A stretch of 42,390 nucleotides of DNA from positions 1 through 42,390 of the forward strand of contig NZ_FRFF01000008.1 of assembly GCF_900143625.1 (NCBI RefSeq). Direction: 5' to 3'. Source of the DNA: Nocardiopsis sp. JB363 (GTDB lineage: Bacteria; Actinomycetota; Actinomycetes; Streptosporangiales; Streptosporangiaceae). This document shows, in pieces, positions 22,690 through 30,528 of the stretch; position 1 is the first letter of the stretch; each line of letters opens with the position of its first letter. Below the pieces are notes generated by a model. It ran no database searches. It was given only the letters and a program-made list of their open reading frames with translations, and was not told where the DNA came from. The position numbers and the translations under genes were made by a program.

Positions 22690-23781
22690 CTAACCGGTGG
22701 GCAGGACGAACCGCGGTTCCTCCGCCACGGTCGGCGTTCCCGTCAGGGTCTCGCCGATGGCGGCCGCCAACCGTTCCAGGTCCTCGGCAGCGGTCTCGGC
22801 GTCGACCTGGGGCGCTTGGGCGGCGCACACCTGGTCGGTGATCCTCTCGGGGTCGGCCGGGCCCGGGTTGTCGAAGGCGTCCAGGGCCAGGGCCGCGGCG
22901 ACGGGGTCGGTCGTGCCGAGTGCCAGATGATCGGACTCGTTGTCCGCGCACAGCTCCTGGACGGCCACGTTGCGCACGTTCTCACCGGCGAGTACGGACG
23001 CCCCGGATTCGTCCGTGGTGGCCGGATGCACGGTGTCGTCGGTCGTGCTCAGGATGCTGGTGGTGCTGACCTCGGCAAAGGTCTCCTGCGACGAGTTGAG
23101 CTCGGCGATGAACTGCGCGTCCGGGTCCATCTGCCACAGTGCGGGCGGGCACTCCACCTCAGTGGTGCAGTGGGTCGCGGTGCTGCCGTGGTGCGGCGAG
23201 CCCAGGGTCACCAGGTCGTCGGCCATGTCCCTGGTGTCGGGCCAAAAACGCAGGGCGGCGCGCCCGAGGACCCCGCCCTGGCTGAACCCGAGGACGTCGA
23301 TCTCCTCACCGTGCTGTTCGTAGGTGCTGCGGATGGCGTGGGTGACGTACTCGGCCGAGACCTGCATGTCCGCGGTGGAGTTCTCGGGCGGCTCGATGGT
23401 GCAGACCGTTCGGGACTCGTTCAGCCAGGGAAGGTGGTTCCAGGAGAAGGTCTCGTCCGCCGTGAGCAGGGTCGGCGGGATCAGCAGGGCGGGAGCCGCT
23501 TCGCTGTCACCTGGACCTTCGAAGCAGTCGAACGCCGCGGCGAGCTCGTCGGCGGACACCGTGAGTTCCGGGCCGGTCCCGGGCTCGCCGGTATCGGATG
23601 GGCCGCTGTCGGAGGCGCCGGTGTCCGATGGCGCTTCCTGGCCTATGCCGAGCGCGGCACAGCCCGTCACCGGAATGGCGAGTGCCAGCAGCAACGCTGC
23701 GAGATCGCGCTTCATCCGCCCTCGCCGAAACAGGTTCTTACGGAGAGGCTCCGTGTCGATGGTCGGTCCCTCGGTGTTCAT
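22690..23781 (-). CDS. Secreted lipoprotein lipase/esterase of the CalB-like fold
   Basis: A 363-residue exported hydrolase. The signal segment M-K-R-D-L-A-A-L-L-L-A-L-A-I-P (from residue 23) ends in the lipobox V-T-G-C with lipid-bearing Cys41, then an Asp/Ser/Gly/Pro linker (residues 45-72). The catalytic core resembles Candida antarctica lipase B: Ser167 in L-G-F-S-Q-G-G, Asp248 in S-T-T-D-D-T-V-H-P and His285 in S-D-H-L. Cys86/127 and 205/211 could form disulfides. ATG 23781 has GAGGAAG upstream; Met23 (23715) with GAGGG is an equally good start. It would be anchored outside the membrane and hydrolyse esters. It is divergent from a MerR gene. Confidence 0.8.
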   Translation of the reverse strand: MNTEGPTIDTEPLRKNLFRRGRMKRDLAALLLALAIPVTGCAALGIGQEAPSDTGASDSGPSDTGEPGTGPELTVSADELAAAFDCFEGPGDSEAAPALLIPPTLLTADETFSWNHLPWLNESRTVCTIEPPENSTADMQVSAEYVTHAIRSTYEQHGEEIDVLGFSQGGVLGRAALRFWPDTRDMADDLVTLGSPHHGSTATHCTTEVECPPALWQMDPDAQFIAELNSSQETFAEVSTTSILSTTDDTVHPATTDESGASVLAGENVRNVAVQELCADNESDHLALGTTDPVAAALALDAFDNPGPADPERITDQVCAAQAPQVDAETAAEDLERLAAAIGETLTGTPTVAEEPRFVLPTG

Positions 23782-23876
23782 GGCGACAGAACTTCCTCAG
23801 TGGTGGGTGAGACGATGCCCCGGTCAGAACGGTCGTGGAATCGCGACCGAACCGGGTACGTTGGCGACGCTAAAAC

Positions 23877-23892
23877 CTCACATCAATGTGAG
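23877..23892. promoter_or_regulatory. Perfect palindrome in the lipase/merR divergent region
   Basis: CTCACATCAATGTGAG is a perfect inverted repeat (7-base arms, two-base centre), 38 bases before the merR start and about 95 bases from the lipase start. MerR proteins bind such dyads between -35 and -10 elements. It is likely the operator for this MerR, with control of merR and/or the lipase inferred. Confidence 0.6.
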
Positions 23893-23929
23893 AGGCAAGC
23901 GATGTGTCGCAGTTCACCAAGGGAGCGGT

Positions 23930-24307
23930 ATGAGGATCGGGGAGCTCTCACGACGGACCGGAGCGAGCGTCCGGCTACTGCGCTACTACGAAGAGAAGGG
24001 TCTGATCGGCAGTACCCGCAGCGACAGCGGACAGCGCCACTTCGCGGAGGACGCCGTTCCACGGGTGGAGTTCGTGCGACGGCTCCTCGCGGCAGGGGCG
24101 ACCAGCCGTGCCATCGCCGAGATGATGCCCTGCTTCGACACGCCTCTGGAAGAGAACTTCGACAGCGCGATGGAACGCCTGGCACGGGAGCGCCTGCGCA
24201 TCACCAGCGGCATCGAGGATCTACTGCGGGCGCGAAAGGCCCTGGACGCTCTGATGGACACTGCTCGGGAGCATCGCGCTCGGCTGCCGGAGAACCGGGC
24301 GGGCTGA
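23930..24307 (+). CDS. MerR-family regulator (short form)
   Basis: A 125-residue protein. It opens with the canonical M-R-I-G-E-L-S-R-R-T-G-A-S-V-R-L-L-R-Y-Y-E-E-K-G-L-I helix-turn-helix, then Q-R-H-F-A-E-D-A-V-P-R-V-E-F-V-R-R-L-L-A-A-G, and ends in a dimerisation coiled coil (residues about 80-118). It has a single Cys (in M-M-P-C-F-D-T), so it lacks the cysteine sets of metal or redox sensors and probably senses an organic ligand. GGGAGCGGT precedes the ATG. It is divergent from the lipase across a perfect palindrome. Confidence 0.88.
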   Translation: MRIGELSRRTGASVRLLRYYEEKGLIGSTRSDSGQRHFAEDAVPRVEFVRRLLAAGATSRAIAEMMPCFDTPLEENFDSAMERLARERLRITSGIEDLLRARKALDALMDTAREHRARLPENRAG

Positions 24308-24382
24308 TCTCTCGACCTTCCCGTCCACCGGGTGTGATCGTCCCGCGCGCGCCGCGCGGCCTGAACTCTTAGGAGTCGTCCG

Positions 24383-25135
24383 ATGCTCAGTAGTGAACTC
24401 GCCGAACTGGCCGGCGTCACCGTCCGCACGCTGCGCCATTACCACCAGATCGGTCTGCTGCCCGAGCCCCCGCGCTCGATCGGGGGTTACCGGCGCTACG
24501 ACGTGAGCGACCTCGTGCGGCTCCTGCGGATCACCAGGTCGACCGCGCTGGGCGTACCCCTGTCCGCGCTGCCGGCGGTACTGGACGATCCGGCGGCAGT
24601 GGAGGAGTTGCTGGACGAACTCGACCGCCAAGCGGCCGCCGAGATCGAACGGCTCAACGCCCGAAGGGCCGACATCGCCGCCCTGCGCAGTAGCGGCTCC
24701 CCACCCGATCTGCCCCCGGAACTGTCGGTGCTGCGCTCCGCCCCCGAGGCCGGGGTGCCCGAGGAGATGGCCCGATACGAACACGAACAGCTGGTCCTGA
24801 TCGGACACCTGCTCGGCGAGGGCGGCCCAGCGGAACTCGCCGCCCTGTTCGAAGGGGCGGACCGGGAGATGATCGAGCGGTTGGAACCGCTGACGGCGCG
24901 GTTCTACGTCCTCGGCCCCGACACCCCGGAAGACGAGGTCGCGTCCCTGATCGACGACTGGACCACCGGGCTGGCACCGCTGTCAGAGCGGCTGGCCGGT
25001 ACGCCCGAGCCCGACCCGAAGGCCTCCGCCCTGCTGGACGAACTGAACGAGCAGACACTCACACCCGTCCAGCACCGGGTGCTGCGGCGGGTCCTGCGGC
25101 GGTTGGAGCACGAGCAGCGACCGGCCGAGCCCTGA
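24383..25135 (+). CDS. MerR-family regulator with C-terminal effector domain
   Basis: A 250-residue regulator. The N-terminal MerR domain reads A-E-L-A-G-V-T-V-R-T-L-R-H-Y-H-Q-I-G-L-L-P-E-P, then G-G-Y-R-R-Y-D-V-S-D-L-V-R-L-L-R-I. A coiled coil follows at residues 72-100, and a helical C-terminal domain of about 140 residues probably binds the inducer. Size and layout resemble TipAL-like or BmrR-like activators, but I cannot assign the ligand class. TAGGAG lies upstream of the ATG. It is transcribed towards the S9 peptidase at 25243, whose promoter has the long-spacer dyad characteristic of MerR control. Confidence 0.88.
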   Translation: MLSSELAELAGVTVRTLRHYHQIGLLPEPPRSIGGYRRYDVSDLVRLLRITRSTALGVPLSALPAVLDDPAAVEELLDELDRQAAAEIERLNARRADIAALRSSGSPPDLPPELSVLRSAPEAGVPEEMARYEHEQLVLIGHLLGEGGPAELAALFEGADREMIERLEPLTARFYVLGPDTPEDEVASLIDDWTTGLAPLSERLAGTPEPDPKASALLDELNEQTLTPVQHRVLRRVLRRLEHEQRPAEP

Positions 25136-25174
25136 CTCCACCGAGCCCTGTGGTCCGGTCCATGCCCTACGGCC

Positions 25175-25205
25175 TTGACTCCGACGCGACGTCGGAGTTT
25201 TGACT
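25175..25205 (+). promoter_or_regulatory. MerR-type promoter of the second S9 peptidase
   Basis: TTGACT (25175-25180) is a near-consensus -35 hexamer. It overlaps a perfect dyad with arms ACTCCGACG (25178-25186) and CGTCGGAGT (25190-25198). A weak -10-like hexamer TTGACT starts at 25200, giving a 19-base spacer. A dyad centred in an over-long spacer is the hallmark of promoters activated by MerR-family proteins through DNA distortion. The adjacent merR gene is the obvious regulator. Confidence 0.75.
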
Positions 25206-25242
25206 GGGCCGTGCTCGCATCCATCGGCCAGAAGGATCCACC

Positions 25243-27162
25243 ATGACCACCCCGTCGAAACTGATCGCCGTCGAGGAGTTCTTCAGCCCGCCCAGCCGCA
25301 GCCGGGCGGTGCTGTCCCCGGACGGCACCAAGGTCGCCTACCTGGCCCCCTGGCAGGGGCGGCTCAACGTGTTCGTCCGCGACCCGGACTCGGACTGGTC
25401 CACCCCCGACGACGGCGAGGGTTCGGGGGCACTACGCGTCACCGCCGACCCCGAGCGCAACATCGAGGCCGCCTTCTGGACCACCGACGGCCGCTACCTG
25501 CTCTTCCAACAGGACAAGAACGGCGACGAGAACGCCCACCTGTACCGCATCGACCTCTACCGCCCCCACGAGCCCGAGGTCGACCTCACCCCCTATGAGG
25601 GTGTGCGACTGTTGGACATCAGCCTGTCCTCGGACCGGCCCGGGACGGTCTTCGTGCAGCTCAACAAGCGCCGCCCGGATCTGATCGACCTGTTCGAACT
25701 CGACTTGGACACCGGCGATCTGACCACCGTCGCCGAGAACCCCGGCGACGTCTTCGGCTGGGTGGCCACCGGCAGCCGGGTCGTGGCCCACACCATCGAG
25801 AAGAACGGCGACCACGTCTTCTCGCGGTGGGACCAGGGCGAGCCGCGCCCGATCGCACGGTTCCTGGGCACCGACGCCCCCTTCGGGGTCACACCGATCG
25901 TGCCCACCCCGGACGGCACGGGGCTGTGGATCGGCTCGGCCGCCGGCTCGGACCTGACCCGCCTGGTCCACCTCGACCTGGACACCGGTGAGCAGACCGA
26001 CGTGGACAGCCACCCCGACTTCGACCTGGACACCCCACGTTCCGAGGCCGACCCTCGCGTCCCCTCCTCCGTGATCGTGCACTCGACCACCGGGGCGCTG
26101 CTCGGCGCCCGCTACCTCGGCGCCCGCCAGGAGATCCACCCGCTGGACGCGCACTTCGCCGAGGTCCTGCCGCACCTGGCCGAGCTCTCCGACGGCGACC
26201 TGGCGTTCGTGTCCAACGACGCCACCGGCCAGAAGTGGGTCGTGGACTTCACCCACGACCGCGATCCCGGCGTGACCTGGTTCTACGACCACGGCACGGG
26301 GCGGGCTCGGCGCCTGTTCCGGCCCTTCCCGCACCTGGACCCGGCCCGGTTGGCCCCGGTCACCCCCATCACGCTGACCGCCCGCGACGGACTGTCCCTG
26401 CCCGTCCACCTCACCCTGCCGATCGGGAGCGAGCAGCGCGACCTGCCCACGGTGGTGCTGGTGCACGGGGGGCCGTGGTACCGCGACAGCTGGGTCTACG
26501 ACCCCGAGGTGCAGTTCCTGACCAACCGCGGCTACGCGGTGCTCCAGGTCAATATGCGCGGCTCCACCGGTTACGGCAAGGCCCACACCCAGGCCGCGAT
26601 CGGCGAGTTCGCGGGCAAGATGCACGACGACCTGCTCGACGCCGTGGACTGGGCCGTCGCCCAAGGCCACACCGACCCCGACCGGGTCGGTATCTACGGC
26701 ACCTCCTACGGCGGCTACGCCGCCCTCGTAGGGGCCGCCTTCACCCCGGACCGGTTCGCCGCCGCGGTCAGCTACACCGGTATGTCGGACCTGGCCGAGC
26801 TCACCGAAGGGGTGGTCCCGTTCGTCCGCCGCAGCCTCGTCAACAACTACCTGCGCTACTTCGGTGACCCCGAGGTCCCCGAACAGAGGGCCGACATGCT
26901 GGCCCGCTCACCGATCAGCCGGGTCGACGACATCACCGCGCCGGTGCTGCTCATCCACGGCGCCAACGACGTCCGGGTGTCCCGCCGCCACTCCGACCGG
27001 ATCGTCGACGCGCTCCGCGCCCGTGGCGCCGAGGTCGAGTACCTACTGAACGAGAACGAGGGGCACTGGTTCATCAACGCCGACAGCAACATCGAGCTGT
27101 ACGGCACGCTCGAACGCTTCCTCGCCCGCCACCTGGGCGGCCGATCCTCGATCACGTCCTGA
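25243..27162 (+). CDS. S9 family peptidase, paralog of the 16.9 kb gene
   Basis: A 639-residue prolyl-oligopeptidase-like enzyme without signal peptide. The propeller occupies residues about 15-375; the hydrolase domain has H-G-G-P-W near 408-412. The triad reads as Ser488 in GTSYGG, Asp576 in GANDV and His608 in NEGHWF. The gene begins 107 bases after the MerR stop, behind a MerR-type promoter, and is followed by a strong hairpin, so it is a single-gene unit. Compared with the other copy, the residue before the nucleophile (T for G) and the His-flanking residues differ, which may change peptide preference. Induction by a peptide-like or amphipathic ligand through MerR is inferred. Confidence 0.92.
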   Translation: MTTPSKLIAVEEFFSPPSRSRAVLSPDGTKVAYLAPWQGRLNVFVRDPDSDWSTPDDGEGSGALRVTADPERNIEAAFWTTDGRYLLFQQDKNGDENAHLYRIDLYRPHEPEVDLTPYEGVRLLDISLSSDRPGTVFVQLNKRRPDLIDLFELDLDTGDLTTVAENPGDVFGWVATGSRVVAHTIEKNGDHVFSRWDQGEPRPIARFLGTDAPFGVTPIVPTPDGTGLWIGSAAGSDLTRLVHLDLDTGEQTDVDSHPDFDLDTPRSEADPRVPSSVIVHSTTGALLGARYLGARQEIHPLDAHFAEVLPHLAELSDGDLAFVSNDATGQKWVVDFTHDRDPGVTWFYDHGTGRARRLFRPFPHLDPARLAPVTPITLTARDGLSLPVHLTLPIGSEQRDLPTVVLVHGGPWYRDSWVYDPEVQFLTNRGYAVLQVNMRGSTGYGKAHTQAAIGEFAGKMHDDLLDAVDWAVAQGHTDPDRVGIYGTSYGGYAALVGAAFTPDRFAAAVSYTGMSDLAELTEGVVPFVRRSLVNNYLRYFGDPEVPEQRADMLARSPISRVDDITAPVLLIHGANDVRVSRRHSDRIVDALRARGAEVEYLLNENEGHWFINADSNIELYGTLERFLARHLGGRSSITS

Positions 27163-27173
27163 CCCACGAACCA

Positions 27174-27206
27174 CCGGGGTCCCGCGCGGTGTGCGCGGAA
27201 CCCCGG
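27174..27206. terminator. Bidirectional hairpin between S9 peptidase and SMP-30 genes
   Basis: Arms CCGGGGTCCCGCGC (27174-27187) and GCGCGGAACCCCGG (27193-27206) pair along 14 bases with one mismatch around a five-base loop, directly after the plus-strand peptidase stop. Confidence 0.8.
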
Positions 27207-27397
27207 CGGGCGACGGCTGTCCGGCGGGACGGGGCGGGGCCAGGACCACGGTGTACATGTCGACGGGGGTCGACGTAGGGTCCCGTTGACGCGGCCTGAC
27301 CGACCGCCGTGTCCTGACCCGGGTCCTCAGGATGACGTGGAGCCGGCGACCTGGGACCAGGGCCCCGAGGCACCGAACCGAGTTCCTCGGCCCACCG

Positions 27398-28264
27398 CTA
27401 TCCGGCGAACTCCCGGACCGGACGGCCGTCGACGCCGGGGCGGACCTTGAAGAGCGAGCCGGACCACGGTTCCTCATCCGGTTCCAGGCCTTCCCGGGAC
27501 GTGGTCATGTAGAGGGTGCCCAGGTCCGCGTCACCGAAGGTGCACGCCGTGACCTTCTGGACCGGCAGCGAGATCACCTCGTCCAGCTCACCGTCGGGAG
27601 TGTAGCGATGCACCTGGCCGGCGTTGACGATCGCGGTCCATATGCCGCCCTCCGCGTCGACGACCAGGCCGTCGGGCAGGCCACCGTCCCGTATCCGGGC
27701 CAGGACACGGCGGTCCGTCAGGCCACGGTCGGAGTCCCAGTCGAAAACGGCGACGCAACCGGTGTCGGTGTCGTTGTAGTAGGCGAATCGGCCATCGGGC
27801 GACCAGTCGATGCCGTTGGAGATGGTGACGCGGGGAAGGACTGTGGTCACCTCCAGCTCCGGTGTGAGGCGGTAGAGGGCGGCCGTCCCCGGTGTCTTGT
27901 CGTAGGCCATCGATCCGCAGTAGAAGGTTCCGTCGGGGGCGCAGCCGCCTTCGTTCATGCGGATGCCCGGATCGGACCAGATCTCGACCCGGCGCTGTTC
28001 CTCGCCCTGATCGTCGAACAGCGCCACTCCGCGCTCCACGCCCACGATCGCTCCCCCACCGGCGCGGGGGCGTACGACCGCGGCGACGTCGTCCACGTGC
28101 CTTCGGGAGACATCACCGGAGGGCGTCAGGCCCAACACGTCACCGCGGGTCATGTCCACCCAGCGCAGCCCGCCCCAGGACGGGGACCAGCAAGGCCCCT
28201 CGCCATGCTCGGTGATCGGATCGGTGACTCGTTCCACCTTCAAGATCGCGTCCTCCTCCGTCAT
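27398..28264 (-). CDS. SMP-30/gluconolactonase-like protein
   Basis: A 288-residue six-bladed propeller of the SMP-30/LRE family. Metal-site landmarks are visible: E-G-P-C-W (Glu near residue 22), R-M-N-E-G-G-C-A-P-D-G-T-F-Y-C-G-S-M near 102-119, S-N-G-I-D-W-S-P-D-G near 149-158 (Asn) and G-L-P-D-G-L-V-V-D near 195-203 (Asp). The family hydrolyses sugar or other lactones using a divalent cation. No signal peptide. The ATG at 28264 (GGACC upstream) is chosen over a GTG at 28303, and the gene is divergent from the FUSC gene. With no sugar dehydrogenase nearby, the actual lactone is unknown. Confidence 0.85.
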   Translation of the reverse strand: MTEEDAILKVERVTDPITEHGEGPCWSPSWGGLRWVDMTRGDVLGLTPSGDVSRRHVDDVAAVVRPRAGGGAIVGVERGVALFDDQGEEQRRVEIWSDPGIRMNEGGCAPDGTFYCGSMAYDKTPGTAALYRLTPELEVTTVLPRVTISNGIDWSPDGRFAYYNDTDTGCVAVFDWDSDRGLTDRRVLARIRDGGLPDGLVVDAEGGIWTAIVNAGQVHRYTPDGELDEVISLPVQKVTACTFGDADLGTLYMTTSREGLEPDEEPWSGSLFKVRPGVDGRPVREFAG

Positions 28265-28351
28265 GCGGTCCGACCCGACCAGACGTCGTATCCGGCATTC
28301 CACCTAGGACAATCACACACAGCGACAGTCTCATCTACAATAAGTGAGGAT

Positions 28352-29425
28352 ATGAGTTCCGCACCCGATCGGTCAGGTCCGACACCCAGGTCCTTTTGGC
28401 GCCCCGCCTGGGACCGGGTGCGCACCAACGTCTGGTCGGTGCTCCAGCAGTCGGCCGCCGCGGGACTGGCCTGGGCCCTGGCCGGGTGGCTGGTGGAGGG
28501 GGACCATCATCCGTTCTTCGCCCCGATCGCCGCCGTGGTCGCGCTCAACACCGGCTTCGGGGTCCGCGGGGTGCAGGCGGTGAACCTGCTGACCGGCACC
28601 CTGATCGGCATCGTCGTCGGTGCGTCGGCGGTGTGGCTGGTCAGTGCACCCAGCATGGCGCTGGTCGTGGCCACCCTGGTCGCGATGCTGATCGCCGTCG
28701 CGGTGGGCGCCGCCCGGGTGACCATCGCCCAGGCCGCGGCCGCCGCCATCCTCACCGTGACCATCCCCTACGGCGGGGATGGCGGACCGCAAAGGCTCTT
28801 CGACGCCGCGTTGGGCGTAGGCGTGGCACTGGTCTTCAGCCAGTTGGTGTTCCCCACCCATCCGCTGCGCCTGCTCTCCCAGGCCGAGCACGCGTTGGCC
28901 TTCCATCTGCACCGACTATTGGCCAGGACCGCTCACGTCGCGGACCAGCGAGACGACGCACAGAGCGAGGTCCAGGACGCGCTCGTCTCGACGCACACCG
29001 CCATCGCGGACCTGGAATCGGCTCGGTCGGCCGCCCTCCACATCGTTGACCGCACCCTCCGAGGGGTGTATCTGCGCCGACGGACCCGGACGCGGGTCGA
29101 GGCTGCCGGCCCCTTGGAGGGCGTGGCCGTGATGTGCACGCTCGTAGCGACGACGGTGCTGTCCGCACCCGAGGGGTCACAGACGGTTCTGGCCTCGGTC
29201 GTACGTGACATCGCGGACGTGTTCGCGCGTGTGGCGCAGGCCCCTCCCACCGACGGCACGTGGGGGGCGGCGGCCTTTTGGGACGCGGCGGCGCTCCGAG
29301 CCGAGGAGCTGCACGAGACCCTTCCCGGGCTCCGGACGCACCTGGCGGATTCGGGTCCGGAGACCGACGCGGCGATCAGCGCCATCGGCATCCTCTGCGA
29401 GACGCTTCGCCGAACGGCGACGTAG
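28352..29425 (+). CDS. FUSC-family aromatic acid exporter-like membrane protein
   Basis: A 357-residue protein with an N-terminal bundle of about six closely packed helices (residues 28-165), including A-P-I-A-A-V-V-A-L-N-T-G-F and L-L-T-G-T-L-I-G-I-V-V-G. A cytoplasmic helical part of about 190 residues follows. This is the layout of FUSC/ArAE (YccS, p-hydroxybenzoate efflux-like) half-size proteins of actinomycetes. GTGAGGAT sits directly before the ATG and TACAAT lies about 10 bases upstream, so the leader is very short. Export of small aromatic acids is the family's proposed role; the substrate here is not known. Confidence 0.82.
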   Translation: MSSAPDRSGPTPRSFWRPAWDRVRTNVWSVLQQSAAAGLAWALAGWLVEGDHHPFFAPIAAVVALNTGFGVRGVQAVNLLTGTLIGIVVGASAVWLVSAPSMALVVATLVAMLIAVAVGAARVTIAQAAAAAILTVTIPYGGDGGPQRLFDAALGVGVALVFSQLVFPTHPLRLLSQAEHALAFHLHRLLARTAHVADQRDDAQSEVQDALVSTHTAIADLESARSAALHIVDRTLRGVYLRRRTRTRVEAAGPLEGVAVMCTLVATTVLSAPEGSQTVLASVVRDIADVFARVAQAPPTDGTWGAAAFWDAAALRAEELHETLPGLRTHLADSGPETDAAISAIGILCETLRRTAT

Positions 29426-29584
29426 GGCGCGTTATCGGTTCGCGGCGCCTACCGTCCTTCTTGTCCCCGATGGGGCATGTGGAAGTGCGGTCCTATGGTC
29501 GACCGCCTGCGGCGTTGGGCGATGCGGGGGGCGTCCGGAGTGCCTGGCCTCGGGTCCTTCGCGTTCACGCCCCGACGCGAAAGA

Positions 29585-29609
29585 CCCCACCGGAAGGGCT
29601 CCGGTGGGG
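29585..29609. terminator. Hairpin between FUSC and small secreted protein genes
   Basis: Arms CCCCACCGGA (29585-29594) and TCCGGTGGGG (29600-29609) form a perfect 10-base-pair stem around a five-base loop. It lies in the 260-base convergent gap and can serve either gene. Confidence 0.75.
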
Positions 29610-29684
29610 CGAAACTCCATGTCAACGACGGGTGGCCGGAATCAGCCGGCACCGCCGCGTGGGGGAGTCATGAGCGCACCGGGG

Positions 29685-29918
29685 TCAGCGCACCCAGACC
29701 TGCCAAACGTCACCGTTCCGCTCGCACTTGAACTCGGTGAAGTCGTGGTTGTCTTCCTCGTAGATGTAGGAGTAGCCCTCAAGGAAGCACGTTTCGTATT
29801 CACCGAACCCACCGGCGATCTCCCAGTCGGCCGCGTACGCGGGGCTCGCGGCGAACGGGAGGGCCAGGGCCGCCGCTCCGATCGCGAGTCCGGCGGCGAT
29901 GCGCTGCGAGAAGGACAT
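29685..29918 (-). CDS. Small secreted acidic protein of unknown function
   Basis: A 77-residue protein. Residues 1-29 are a classical Sec signal (FSQRIAAGLAIGAAALALPF, cleavage after A-S-P-A-Y-A). The mature part is only about 48 residues, rich in Glu/Asp/Tyr/Trp, with two Cys about 22 residues apart (T-C-F-L-E and F-K-C-E-R) that can form one disulfide. A near-perfect ribosome site GGAGGAAA supports the ATG at 29918 over longer frames. I do not recognise the family. Candidate roles are a secreted inhibitor, peptide toxin or surface-layer component; none is shown by the sequence. Confidence 0.75.
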   Translation of the reverse strand: MSFSQRIAAGLAIGAAALALPFAASPAYAADWEIAGGFGEYETCFLEGYSYIYEEDNHDFTEFKCERNGDVWQVWVR

Positions 29919-30528
29919 GTGTTTCCTCCAAAATGTGGATTTCTGTGTACTCTCCCCGCGCCCGGCGAGGAGAGGCCGTGCTGACCGCTCGGGGCGGTCG
30001 GTTCTTCCCGGACTCACGGGCCGGAGCCCGATAGGTCCTCTCATCGGACACGTCGTCGCCCAGGTCGGCCGTAGGGCCGATCCGACCCGAGGAGCCTGAT
30101 CGTGGCTACCGCCCGGATTCCGAGCGACGCGTGATCGAGTGGTTACTCGCCGACACCGATCAACCTACTAGACGGACGACGTCGAACCATCCGTCTTGGG
30201 GACGAAGCGGACCCCGACGAACGTTCACGTCCGCGCGCTGTGGGGCAACGAAAGTTCAGTGTGGCGCCCAACGATCGTCGATCACCCGACCGAGCCACTC
30301 CCCCGCGGGCGTCCCGCGAGAGTGATCGCCCTCCGCTGCTCCCCCGGTCGTATTCCTGACTGCACATCGCATCGCCATTATCGGGACGTAATTCGCATAA
30401 CGCCAAAAACGGGCACGGGGCGCCATGGTCTCGCCGAGAGGAGCAATACTTCGGCGGGAACAGTACTCTGGCCGAGTCACCTGACCTTGACCCCGTTAAG
30501 TCAGCGTCGAGCACGAGGAGAAGTTTAC
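29919..30528. other. Long divergent intergenic region before the BCCT gene
   Basis: About 600 bases between the small secreted protein and the betaine transporter. I see no gene. The left end must carry the promoter of the secreted protein. The right part is relatively AT-rich near 30360-30420 (TTCCTG, then CATTAT at 17-base spacing, is a possible promoter) and would leave a leader of about 150 bases. I found no recognisable riboswitch. Confidence 0.5.

Noticed and set aside
25432..26670. Minus-strand frame of 412 codons inside the second S9 peptidase
   Set aside because: It is a shadow of the peptidase, whose catalytic triad and domain order are clear on the plus strand.
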